A stretch of DNA of 64,000 nt, taken from Deltaproteobacteria bacterium (GTDB lineage: Bacteria; Myxococcota_A; Polyangia; Polyangiales; JADJMO01). Below are positions 7,844 through 15,755 of the stretch, one piece after another. The DNA lies in the NCBI GenBank assembly GCA_022843175.1, contig JALHOE010000005.1, positions 1-64,000 on the forward strand. Direction: 5' to 3'. Numbering within the stretch: position 1 is the stretch's first letter; each line of letters opens with the position of its first letter. The translations under genes and the position numbers were made by a program. The notes below the pieces were generated by a model, which saw nothing but the letters and a program-made list of their open reading frames with translations, did no database searches and was not told where the DNA came from.

Positions 7844-10800
7844 GTGCGGGCGAGCGCGTTGATCCTCACCCTCCTCCTGCCGCTGCCGGCGGTGGCGGCG
7901 CCGATCAAGGGGGCCCAGGAGAAGGGGCTGCCCACCACGGCGACCCCGGCGAAGAAGGCCTCCTCCGCCGCGGCCGACGTCCCGACGCCGACCAAGGGCG
8001 TCGACAAGCTCCCCCCGCACCTCCGCGCGCAGGCCAAGGCGCTGATGGCCAAGCGCCTCCAGGAAGACCTCGTCACGATCGGCAAGCTCCGCGACGAGGC
8101 CGAGAAGCTGCTCGAGGCGTTCGTCCGCGACGAGCCGCAGGACTCGCCCGATCTCCCCGAGGCGCTGCTCAAACTCGCCGAGATCAAATGGGAGAAGGCG
8201 CGCGACCGCCACCTCGCGGAGTTCGCCGTGTGGGAGAAGAAGTCGATCGGCAGCAAGGGCCCGGCGCCGAAGATGGACCTCACCGAGGCGCGCGGGCTCG
8301 TGAAGCGCGTCATCGACAAGTTCCCCGGCTACCACCAGTACGACCTCGCGCTCTATGTCGACGGCGCGCTCGCCGGCGAAGAGGGCAAGGACAAAGAGGC
8401 GCTGGCCTCGTTCGAGACGATCCTCGCCAAGTACCCGAAGAGCCGCTTCGCACCCGACGCGCACATGGCCAAGGGCGAGGCGTACTTCAACGCCACGAGC
8501 GGCGGCTCCCCGGACTGGCAGAAGGCGTCCGACGAATACGAAGAGGTCCTCAAGCACCCCGAGTCCGAGCTGTATGGCCTCGCGCTGTTCAAGAGCGCGT
8601 GGTGTCTGTGGAAGCTCGGCAAAGAAGAAGAGGCGGCCAAGCGCTTCACGAAGGTGCTCGAGGTCACGGCGCAGAAGTCCGGTGGCAACCTCGCCAAGCG
8701 TCAAGCGCTCGAGTCGCTCGAGGACGAAGCGATCAAGGCGCTGGTCGACGTCTTCATCGCCGACGAGAAGACGAGCGCCGAGGACGTCTACAAGTTCCTC
8801 CAGAAGATCGGCGGCGAGCGGTTCGCCGGCAAGATCGTGCGCAAGCTCGCCGCGGCGTACGAGGAGAACGGCCGCTACAAGCGCGCGGTCGAGGCCTACG
8901 AGCTCCTCCGCAAGCTGGAGCCCACGTCGCCCGAGGGCACGACCCACGTGCTCGCGATCGCCAAGGCGTGGGTCATCGAGCGCGAGGACGCGAAAATCAT
9001 CGCGACCTATCAGCGCCTCCTCGACGACCACCTCCCGAGCGCCGTCCCCACGCTGCCCGCCGGCGACAAGACCAAGCCGGTGGCCACGTCGGCCACGTGG
9101 GCCAAGACCCAGCTCGATCCCAAGGTGGTCGAGGCCTCGCAGAAGGCGATCGAGCTCGATCTGCGCACCCGCGCGTTCGAGATCCACGCGCACGCGCAGG
9201 CCACCAAGAACCCCGAGGAGTTCCGCCTCGCGAAGCGGCTCTATCACCTCTACCTCACGCGCTTCATGTCGAATGGCAACGCGTACGAGGTGCTCTTCTA
9301 CGTCGCCGAGATCGAGTACCACCGCCTCGGCGAGGACTCCGAGGCCGCGCGCGACTACCTCGCGTGCGCGAAGCTCAACCCCAAGGGCGGGCTCTCGCGC
9401 GACGCGCTGTTCAACGCGTTGAGCGCGCTCGAGCGCCTGCGCACCAAGGAGATCGAGGCGGGCAAGGCCAAGGCAGGCGAGGAGACCGAGACCGACAAGC
9501 GCTTCGCCGAGGCGCTGTCGTTCTACGCCGCGTCGTACCCGAACGATCCCGAGATCCCCGGCTTCCTCCTCAACCAGGGCATCACCTACTACGACCACAA
9601 GATCTACGACCCGGCGATCAAGATCTTCGGCGAGCTGCTCACCCGCTACCCCAACAGCAAGGAAGCGCAGGCCGCGGGCGATCGCATGGTCGACTCGCTC
9701 GTGCACGCCAAGGACTTCGGCAACGTCGAGACCTGGTGCCGCAAGCTCAAGTCGCTCCCCGCGTATGCGTCGGACGCGCAGCAGAAGAAGCTCGACGGCC
9801 TGATCGTGCAGGCCGTGTTCAAGCAGGGCGAGTCGCTCGCGGCCAAGGGCGAGCACGTCGCCGCGGCCAACGCCTACCTGCGCGCCGCCAGGGAGTTCCC
9901 CAAGGACGAGCGCGCCGCCAAGGCGTGCGTCAACGCGGTCGTCGAGGCGCGCTCGGCCGGTGAGCTCGGCGTCGCGCAGCAGGCGGCAGACCTCGCGATC
10001 AAGGACCACGGCGGCAAGCCCGAGGCCGCGCAGGCAATTTGGGCGATCGCCGAGTCGTTGCGCAACGCGGGCCTGCTCGCCGAGGCCGCGTCGTACGACG
10101 AGAAGCTCGTCGAGAAGTATCCCAAGGACTCCCACGCGCGCGACGCGGCGTTCAACGCGGTCACCGCGCGGGTCGCGCTCGGCCACTACAACGAGGCGAT
10201 CAAGGACGCGACGAAGTACCTCGAGTCCTACGGCTCGGCCGATCCCGACGACGCCGACGAGGTCACCTTCATGCTCGGGCAGGCGCACGAGAAGGCGAAG
10301 AAGTGGAACGAGGCCGCGAAGCTCTATAGCAACTACGTCGCTCGCGCGAAGAACCTCGACCACAAGATCGAGGCCTACGTCCGGCTCGCGCAGGTGAAGA
10401 TGGAGCTCAAGGAGGGCAAGGCGGCGGACGCCGCCCTCGAGCAAGCGGTGAAGCTCGGCAAGGGCAAGGGCAAGGCCCTCAAAGAGGGCAGGGTGCACGC
10501 CGCGCACGCGCGCTACCTGCAGGGCGAGCGCCTCGTTTCGGAGTACGACGCGATCACGCTCGACGCGTCGGGGCCCGAGCTCAAGAAGCGCCTCGACAAG
10601 AAGAAAGATCTCCTCAAGCAGGCCGGCTCCGTGTTCGCCGACTGCGCCACGATGGGCGCCGGCGAGTGGACGACCGCGGCGCTCTACCGCATCGGCTACA
10701 TCTTCGAGGGCTTCGCCACGTCGCTCAAGGGCGCCAAGCCGGCATCGAACGCGTCGCAGGCCGAACAAGACGCCTTCCACGACATCGTCGATCCGATCGC

Positions 10801-11023
10801 CACTCAGTTCACCGAGAAGGCGATCGACAGCTACGAGAGCGGGTGGAAGAAGGCCATCGAGCTGAAGATCTTCAACAAGTGGACGGCCGAGATGCGCACC
10901 GCCCTCGCGCGCCTCAACGACGTCGAGTACCCGGCGCTCAAGGAGCAGGGCCTGGAGATTCGCAGCGTCGGTCCCGCGGCGCTGCCCGAGGTGATGGACG
11001 CGCCGGCGGTGAAGAAGAAGTAG
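7844..11023 (+). CDS. Large periplasmic TPR protein, GltD/AgmU-like
   Basis: The protein has 1,059 residues from a GTG start. A signal peptide (about 1-18, LILTLLLPLPAVAA) is followed by a Lys/Ala/Pro-rich linker and then TPR-like helical repeats through most of the length. Sections such as YDLALYVDGALAGEEG, ELYGLALFKSAWCLWKLG and PNSKEAQAAGDRM mark repeat boundaries. Length, signal peptide and repeat wording match what I recall of Myxococcus AgmU (GltD), a periplasmic scaffold of the gliding motor that also contacts the outer membrane. The gene order downstream supports this. No catalytic motif is present. The assignment to this exact family is inference. Confidence 0.82.
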   Translation: MRASALILTLLLPLPAVAAPIKGAQEKGLPTTATPAKKASSAAADVPTPTKGVDKLPPHLRAQAKALMAKRLQEDLVTIGKLRDEAEKLLEAFVRDEPQDSPDLPEALLKLAEIKWEKARDRHLAEFAVWEKKSIGSKGPAPKMDLTEARGLVKRVIDKFPGYHQYDLALYVDGALAGEEGKDKEALASFETILAKYPKSRFAPDAHMAKGEAYFNATSGGSPDWQKASDEYEEVLKHPESELYGLALFKSAWCLWKLGKEEEAAKRFTKVLEVTAQKSGGNLAKRQALESLEDEAIKALVDVFIADEKTSAEDVYKFLQKIGGERFAGKIVRKLAAAYEENGRYKRAVEAYELLRKLEPTSPEGTTHVLAIAKAWVIEREDAKIIATYQRLLDDHLPSAVPTLPAGDKTKPVATSATWAKTQLDPKVVEASQKAIELDLRTRAFEIHAHAQATKNPEEFRLAKRLYHLYLTRFMSNGNAYEVLFYVAEIEYHRLGEDSEAARDYLACAKLNPKGGLSRDALFNALSALERLRTKEIEAGKAKAGEETETDKRFAEALSFYAASYPNDPEIPGFLLNQGITYYDHKIYDPAIKIFGELLTRYPNSKEAQAAGDRMVDSLVHAKDFGNVETWCRKLKSLPAYASDAQQKKLDGLIVQAVFKQGESLAAKGEHVAAANAYLRAAREFPKDERAAKACVNAVVEARSAGELGVAQQAADLAIKDHGGKPEAAQAIWAIAESLRNAGLLAEAASYDEKLVEKYPKDSHARDAAFNAVTARVALGHYNEAIKDATKYLESYGSADPDDADEVTFMLGQAHEKAKKWNEAAKLYSNYVARAKNLDHKIEAYVRLAQVKMELKEGKAADAALEQAVKLGKGKGKALKEGRVHAAHARYLQGERLVSEYDAITLDASGPELKKRLDKKKDLLKQAGSVFADCATMGAGEWTTAALYRIGYIFEGFATSLKGAKPASNASQAEQDAFHDIVDPIATQFTEKAIDSYESGWKKAIELKIFNKWTAEMRTALARLNDVEYPALKEQGLEIRSVGPAALPEVMDAPAVKKK

Positions 11024-11074
11024 GCGCCCGCAGTCGGCTGCAACCGCCGCGGTCGCGAGGGCATCCGTGGGTCC

Positions 11075-12136
11075 ATGACCGCGATCGTGGCGTACGAGCG
11101 AGCGGAGCAGCGCCGCGAGCGCATGCTCGCCGCGCCCAACTACCGCGAGGGCCGGTTCTTCAACCCCACCGGCAAGAAGCCCGGCCTCAAGTCGGGCGAG
11201 CGCTGGAACGTGATGCGCGAGTACGCGCGGCAGAAGCCGCGCACGCCGCCCGGCCCGCTGCCCATGGTCGATCCCATCGGCGCGTGGCGCGAGCGCTCGC
11301 GCACCCAGCTGCGGAGCACGTGGCTCGGGCACTCCACCGTGCTCCTCGAGCTCGACGGCGCGCGCATCCTCACCGATCCGGTGTGGTCGGAGCGCGCCTC
11401 GCCGTTCGAGTCGATCGGACCGAGGCGCTTCCACCGCCCGCCGGTCGCGCTCGACCGGCTGCCGCCGCTCGACGCCATTCTGGTCAGCCACGATCACTAC
11501 GACCACCTCGACGGAGCGACGATCCGCGCGCTCGCCCACACCGCGCCCTTCTTCACCGCGCTCGGCGTCGGGGCGCACCTCGAGCGGCTCGGCGTCCCGG
11601 CCGAGCGGATCACCGAGCTCGCGTGGTGGGAAGAGGCCGAGATCCCCGGCACCGCGGTCACCATCGCGGCCACCCCGGCGCAGCACTTCTCCGGGCGCGG
11701 CGCGCTCGACCGCAACAAGACGCTGTGGGCGAGCTACGCCCTCAAGGGCCCGCGACACCGGGTGTTCTTCTCCGGCGACACCGGCCTCGAGCCGGAGCTC
11801 GCGCGCATCGGCCAGGTCCACGGCCCGTTCGATCTGATCATGCTCGAGGTCGGGGCGTATCACCCGGCGTGGGGCGACATCCACCTCGGGCCCGACCAGG
11901 CCATGCAAGCGCACGCGCGGCTCGGCGGTGCTCCCTTGCTGCCGGTGCACTGGAGCACCTTCGATCTCGCCCTCCACGCGTGGGACGAGCCGATCCTCGC
12001 CCTCGAGTCGGCCACGCACGACCGCGCGTTGCCGCTCCTGTGTCCGCGGCTCGGCGAGGCGCGCGACGTGATGGACCTCGACGACGTGCAGAAGGCGCTC
12101 GTTCACCTCGACCCGTGGTGGCGATCGGTGCGCTGA
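11075..12136 (+). CDS. MBL-fold metallo-hydrolase (NAPE-PLD/UlaG-like group)
   Basis: The protein has 353 residues. The N-terminal 75 residues (PNYREGRFFNP, then GPLPMVDP) are typical of the MBL group related to N-acyl-phosphatidylethanolamine phospholipase D and RomA. The metal site is visible: SHDHYDHLD near 146-154 (HxHxDH), a His in TPAQHFSGR, Asp in FFSGDTGLEP, and a late His in PVHWSTFD. Such enzymes hydrolyse phosphodiester or lactone-type bonds using two metal ions; the substrate here is unknown. No signal peptide is seen, so it is likely cytosolic. It sits inside the glt-like block but is not a known part of that machinery. Confidence 0.88.
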   Translation: MTAIVAYERAEQRRERMLAAPNYREGRFFNPTGKKPGLKSGERWNVMREYARQKPRTPPGPLPMVDPIGAWRERSRTQLRSTWLGHSTVLLELDGARILTDPVWSERASPFESIGPRRFHRPPVALDRLPPLDAILVSHDHYDHLDGATIRALAHTAPFFTALGVGAHLERLGVPAERITELAWWEEAEIPGTAVTIAATPAQHFSGRGALDRNKTLWASYALKGPRHRVFFSGDTGLEPELARIGQVHGPFDLIMLEVGAYHPAWGDIHLGPDQAMQAHARLGGAPLLPVHWSTFDLALHAWDEPILALESATHDRALPLLCPRLGEARDVMDLDDVQKALVHLDPWWRSVR

Positions 12137-12441
12137 GCGAGTCCTCCGGACTTCACCGATTCCCAGCGCCGGCGGAACTCGCCGCTGCTCGGACAGGGCG
12201 TAGAGTCGAACGAAGGTGTGGAGCCAGCACGGGCCTCTCGCGGCACAGCCCGGAGGGCTTTGCCTTTGCGGTCGGTGCCCCGGACTTCCAGTCCGGGGGA
12301 CCTCTGATGACAGCTCCGGAGCCGCTGGCCGGGAGCCTTTTCGATCGAAATTAGACCGGCTTTCGGTACTCCGCGGCCAGTCTCCCCGTCTACACGCAGC
12401 GCACCACACATCAACCGTGGGCGCGTACGGAGGGATGGAAG
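12137..12441 (+). other. 305-bp non-coding region with hairpins
   Basis: No gene is visible between the MBL gene and the Cys-rich secreted protein gene. The clearest structure is a perfect 8-bp stem with a 5-nt loop at 12278-12298. A shorter CGGGC/GCCCG stem lies upstream and an imperfect GC-rich stem downstream, ending in CCTTTTC. A good ribosome site (GGAGGGATGGAAG) precedes the next ATG. It could be the terminator of the MBL gene, a structured leader, or both. Confidence 0.5.
12278..12298 (+). promoter_or_regulatory. Perfect GC hairpin (8-bp stem)
   Basis: CCCCGGAC (12278-12285), loop TTCCA, then GTCCGGGG (12291-12298). No T-run follows directly, so it is not a textbook intrinsic terminator. 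It lies 144 nt upstream of the start of the Cys-rich gene. Confidence 0.55.
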
Positions 12442-13200
12442 ATGTCGAACGTGATGATGAAGACGCTGGGGCTCGGCGCGTTGTTCGCGGTGGTCGGTTT
12501 GGTGAGCGCGCGCTCGGACGCGCAGTCGTGCTCGAGCGACACGACCTGTGCGCGGACCCTGGCGTGTCCGGTGGGCTACACGCTCACGAGCACCGGCTCC
12601 GCGTGGACCTGCAAGGACGACGTGCCGGGAGCGAGCGTCAACCCCACCTGCGGCTCGCACAACCTGGCGAACGACTGGACGTGGGACAGCGCGATGAAGC
12701 AGTGCCGCCGCACCAAGAGCAACGGCGACAAGGTGTACTCGTCGGAGAACCGCGAGTGCGCGAGCGGCTACACCTACTCGGCGAGCAGCGGCAAGTGCGA
12801 GAAGCCCGCGCAGACCAAGTACACGCTCCCGATCCTCTCGACGACGAGCGGCGCGGTCGGGATTCCGCCGGTCGCCACCTACTCGAGCGCGACCGCCGCC
12901 GACCGGACCCTCGCGTGCCCCTCGGGCTACGACAAGGTCAACATGACGCCGGGCCCGAAGGCCTACTGCAAGAAGGTCACGAGCGGCGCGACCGCCACGC
13001 CGACCTGCGGGTCGCACAACCTCGCCAACGACTGGGTGTGGGACGCGGGCCAGAAGAAGTGCCGCCGCACCAGGGACAACGGCGACAAGGTGTATTCCAC
13101 CGAGAACATCAAGTGCGCTTCGGACTTCGATTACAAGTCCTCCTCGGGGCTATGTGAGAAGCCGGGCGGCACGTACTATTCGACGCCGGTGCTTCAGTAG
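12442..13200 (+). CDS. Secreted Cys-rich protein with an internal duplication
   Basis: The protein has 252 residues with a signal peptide (about 1-28, ending ARSDAQ). The mature part is two copies of a unit of about 95 residues. Each copy has RTLACPxGY, TCGSHNLANDW, a CRRT motif, NGDKVYS, a (E/K)CAS motif and a final CEKP. Six cysteines recur at matching positions in both copies, so disulphide-stabilised extracellular domains are likely. A ribosome site lies just before the ATG. The small lipoprotein gene follows after 14 nt, probably in the same transcript. I do not recognise the family; adhesion or matrix roles are guesses. Confidence 0.78.
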   Translation: MSNVMMKTLGLGALFAVVGLVSARSDAQSCSSDTTCARTLACPVGYTLTSTGSAWTCKDDVPGASVNPTCGSHNLANDWTWDSAMKQCRRTKSNGDKVYSSENRECASGYTYSASSGKCEKPAQTKYTLPILSTTSGAVGIPPVATYSSATAADRTLACPSGYDKVNMTPGPKAYCKKVTSGATATPTCGSHNLANDWVWDAGQKKCRRTRDNGDKVYSTENIKCASDFDYKSSSGLCEKPGGTYYSTPVLQ

Positions 13201-13214
13201 GTTGGGGAGGAAAC

Positions 13215-13616
13215 ATGTCGAAGGTATGGACGTGCGTCGCGCTGTTGGTGGTCTCTGCGTTCGCGATGGGCTGTAGGGACAAGAAGGTCCACGCCTGCGC
13301 GCACGTGCTGGTGGAGGTCGCCGAATCCGAGGTGACGATCCAGAAGGCGCGCGACGACAAGGACAACAAGCTCGCCGACATCGGCAAGGTCATGGCGAAG
13401 GAGTCGAAGGCCCTCCGCGAGGAGAAGGTCGAGGACGAGAAGCTCGCCAAGATCAAGGACAAGTACGCCGACTCGCTCGACGAGTACGCCGACTTGTACA
13501 AGGACAAGGACACGAAGTTCGACGAGTGGCTCAAGAAGGCCGGGAAGCTCAGCGAAAAGCGCTACGCCCTGACCGAGGACATCGTCGAGTACTGCAAGGG
13601 CGAGAAGAAGGAGTAG
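13215..13616 (+). CDS. Small coiled-coil lipoprotein
   Basis: The 133-residue protein has a lipoprotein signal peptide with lipobox FAMGC (Cys20) and a GGGGAGGAAAC ribosome site before the ATG. The mature part is almost entirely charged Lys/Asp/Glu helix (VEDEKLAKIKDKYADSLDEY), expected to form a long coiled coil, with three cysteines near the ends. It lies between the Cys-rich secreted protein gene and the TPR lipoprotein gene. It could act as an envelope spacer or adaptor. No family recognised. Confidence 0.75.
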   Translation: MSKVWTCVALLVVSAFAMGCRDKKVHACAHVLVEVAESEVTIQKARDDKDNKLADIGKVMAKESKALREEKVEDEKLAKIKDKYADSLDEYADLYKDKDTKFDEWLKKAGKLSEKRYALTEDIVEYCKGEKKE

Positions 13617-13643
13617 GGGTAGCGCGACGGGGCGGCCGCCGCG

Positions 13644-13649
13644 TACCCT
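13644..13649 (+). promoter_or_regulatory. Candidate -10 hexamer (TACCCT), leaderless type
   Basis: TACCCT ends 8 nt before the ATG of the TPR lipoprotein. No Shine-Dalgarno sequence lies between. No clear -35 is visible. Confidence 0.35.
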
Positions 13650-13657
13650 TGCTGGGC

Positions 13658-14824
13658 ATGCGTCGGCTGCTCCTCTGCTGCGCTCTCGCGCTCGCTGCGT
13701 GTGGCGGGGGCAAGCTCAAGGTCACGAGCTCGGATTCGGCCAAGAAGGCCGACCGCACGGACGTCGCGCCGCCGGCGATCAAGGCGATGGTCGAGGGCGC
13801 CGCGTTCGCGAAGATCTACCTCAAGGAGGGAGACGCGACGGGCGCGCGGGCCAAGGCGGTCGCGAAGCTCGAAGAGGCCCTGGTGCTCGACGAGCGCCTG
13901 TGGGAGGCGCACTACGATCTCGGCCTCGTGCACGCCAAGGCCGGCGAGCTGGGCAGGGCCGAGGAGCACCTGGCGAAAGCAGCCGCGGCGTCGCCGGACA
14001 GCGAGCCCGTCGCGGTGGCGCTCTGCGAGGTGCGCCGCCGTCGGAGCGAAACGAAGAGCGCAGCCGAGGGGCTCGAAGCGTTCTGCAAGTCCCACCCGCA
14101 AGCGCTCGACGCGCGGGCGCGGCTCGTCGTCGTGCTGCGCGAGGCCGGCCGCCACGACGACTCGATCGGACACGCGCGCTTCATCCTCGCGAGGCGGCCG
14201 CTCGACGACAACACGCGCGCCGAGCTCGCGCTGTCTCACCTCGCCAAGGGCGAGCGCGACACGGCCGAGCTGTTGGTCGCGCAGGCGCTCAAGGCCAACC
14301 CGAAGAGCGCACCCGCCCACCGCGCGCATGGCCTCGTCGCGCTGCAGAAGGGCGACGACGCAGAGGCCTTCCGCGCGTTCGAGCGCGCCGCCGAGCTCGA
14401 TCCCAACGACACCACCGCGCGCGTGAACATGGGCAACGTGTTCCTCCGCGCCGGCGCGTTCAAAGAGGCCGAGGCGGCCTTCCGCGAGGTCCTCAAGCAC
14501 ACCGCCAACGACGAGGGCGCGATGCTCGGCCTCGCGATCGCGCAGCGTGGCCAGAAGAAGCTCGACGAGGCGCGCAGCACCTACGAGAAGCTGCTCGACA
14601 AGTCCCCGAAGCACCTCGCCGCCACCTTCGGCCTCGCGGTGCTCTTCGCCGACCACCTCAAGGACACCGGCAGGGCGCGCACGTTGTTCAAGCAGGTCGC
14701 CTCCGACGCGCCGAGCGGCAGCGCGATGCGGGCCGAGGCCGAGAAGTATTTGAAGGAGCTCCCCGACAGCGGAGGCCCGCCCCCCAAGCCGGCCGCCCCG
14801 CCCGCGAAGAAGGGCAAGTCATGA
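13658..14824 (+). CDS. TPR lipoprotein, GltE/AglT-like
   Basis: The protein has 388 residues. A short signal peptide ends LALAAC (Cys15), giving an outer-membrane or periplasmic lipoprotein. At least six TPR units follow, for example LWEAHYDLGLVHAKAGEL, SAPAHRAHGLVALQKGDD and TTARVNMGNVFLRAGAF. The tail is Pro/Lys-rich. Myxococcus AglT (GltE) is likewise a TPR lipoprotein of the gliding machinery, encoded just upstream of gltF and gltG. The stop overlaps the start of the next gene (ATGA), which shows translational coupling. The family name is inferred from architecture and order. Confidence 0.85.
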   Translation: MRRLLLCCALALAACGGGKLKVTSSDSAKKADRTDVAPPAIKAMVEGAAFAKIYLKEGDATGARAKAVAKLEEALVLDERLWEAHYDLGLVHAKAGELGRAEEHLAKAAAASPDSEPVAVALCEVRRRRSETKSAAEGLEAFCKSHPQALDARARLVVVLREAGRHDDSIGHARFILARRPLDDNTRAELALSHLAKGERDTAELLVAQALKANPKSAPAHRAHGLVALQKGDDAEAFRAFERAAELDPNDTTARVNMGNVFLRAGAFKEAEAAFREVLKHTANDEGAMLGLAIAQRGQKKLDEARSTYEKLLDKSPKHLAATFGLAVLFADHLKDTGRARTLFKQVASDAPSGSAMRAEAEKYLKELPDSGGPPPKPAAPPAKKGKS

Positions 14825-15264
14825 CGATCGGCTTCTCTCGGGCAATTCAGCACACGCTCCGCCTCATGGTCGTCGGGTTGCCGCCGCTGCTGCTGGTGAG
14901 CGCGCTGTATGCGGCGCCCAAGAAGGGCGCGCCGCCGCCGAAGAAGCCGCCGGTCTCCAAGGTGAAGGACGCGGGCGCCGACGCCGACGCGGCGAAGGCA
15001 CCGGCCGAGAAGGACGCGGCCGTCGCGCCGAAAGCCGCGAAGGGCGAGGGCGGCGATCTCCTGAAGGAGACCGAGAAGAAAGAGGGCGACGCCGCGGTGA
15101 AGGTCTTCGAGTTCGGCACCACCGAGATCGAGGGCCGCGCGCGCTGGCCGGCGGTCACCTATTTCGTTCGCCGCATGCGCGCCGAGTTCGAATCGCAGAG
15201 GTTGCCGCACCGCCCGTTCCTGCCGGAGCTCGAGTCCACGAAGGGCGATCCCGCAGTCAAGTAG
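14821..15264 (+). CDS. Small Pro/Ala/Lys-rich membrane-anchored protein, GltF-position
   Basis: The protein has 147 residues and its ATG overlaps the stop of the TPR lipoprotein. A membrane or signal segment (about 14-31, LMVVGLPPLLLVSALYA) precedes a long KKGAPPPKKPPVSKVKDAG-type linker. The conserved-looking C-terminus contains EIEGRARWPAVTYFVRRM and LPHRPFLPELEST. Related short proteins with an IEG...PEL ending sit beside AgmX/PglI-type genes in myxobacteria, from my memory of that family. Its position between GltE-like and GltG-like genes fits gltF. The biochemical role is unknown. Confidence 0.72.
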   Translation: MTIGFSRAIQHTLRLMVVGLPPLLLVSALYAAPKKGAPPPKKPPVSKVKDAGADADAAKAPAEKDAAVAPKAAKGEGGDLLKETEKKEGDAAVKVFEFGTTEIEGRARWPAVTYFVRRMRAEFESQRLPHRPFLPELESTKGDPAVK

Positions 15265-15324
15265 TCCCCTTAACCCGGTTCACAGAATGGCCGTATCGAA
15301 GTTCGTCCAAGGGAGGATTCGCCA

Positions 15325-15669
15325 ATGACCCGTGATGTCGTCCTTGCTCTGTCGGTGCTCTCGATCGCTCTCCTCGCGTGCGGAGGCGGCAACAACCGAC
15401 CGGCGAACAGCGAGGGCAGCTCGGTCACCGTCCTCGCCGTCAAGGACATGGGCAGTAAGGCCTACAACATGCCGCACTACTTCGCGCTCCTCTCGCGCAA
15501 GCACGGCTGTCAGGTCAACGAGAAGGTCGACTCCACGATCTCCCTCTGCAACGAGGGCAACATCGGGCTCATCCTTTCGGGCACCACGGTCACGGTCGCC
15601 TGCAAGAAGACGATGTCGGTCGACGAGTGCCGCAACCTGTTCGACGCCATCACGGCCGAGGGCAAGTGA
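15325..15669 (+). CDS. Small lipoprotein
   Basis: The 114-residue protein has lipobox IALLAC (Cys19) and a GGGAGG ribosome site before the ATG. The mature domain of about 85 residues has four cysteines (HGCQVN, SLCNEG, VACKKT, DECRNLF) likely to form two disulphides, with a Gly/Val/Thr-rich strand (IGLILSGTTVTVACKK) in the centre. No known family. It is inserted between the GltF-like and GltG-like genes. Confidence 0.75.
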   Translation: MTRDVVLALSVLSIALLACGGGNNRPANSEGSSVTVLAVKDMGSKAYNMPHYFALLSRKHGCQVNEKVDSTISLCNEGNIGLILSGTTVTVACKKTMSVDECRNLFDAITAEGK

Positions 15670-15755
15670 TAACGCGCCCCCCGGGCTGGCGAGTGCGACG
15701 GGTGCGATACCCACGCCTGGCCGTCGGCCCGTGACGTGCTTTGCTTCGACCTGAC

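Noticed and set aside
12240..12275. GCAAAGCC-like element on the minus strand resembling a c-di-GMP riboswitch.
   Set aside because: Only a short part of the consensus is present, and it points away from the gene it would control.
12271..12300. tRNA-like anticodon arm (CCGGA, CTTCCAG loop, TCCGG).
   Set aside because: No T-arm with GGTTCGA-type loop, no D-arm and no acceptor stem around it.
12304..12350. Hammerhead-ribozyme-like core: CTGATGA at 12304 and GAAA at 12347.
   Set aside because: No stem joins the end of the first motif directly to GAAA, and I found no partner for stems I and III with a cleavage site, so the match is probably chance.
7604..12409. A 1,601-codon open frame on the minus strand.
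   Set aside because: It mirrors the real plus-strand TPR and MBL genes, is full of Arg/Leu/Glu/Ala low-complexity, and shows no domain. Such shadows are expected at this GC content.
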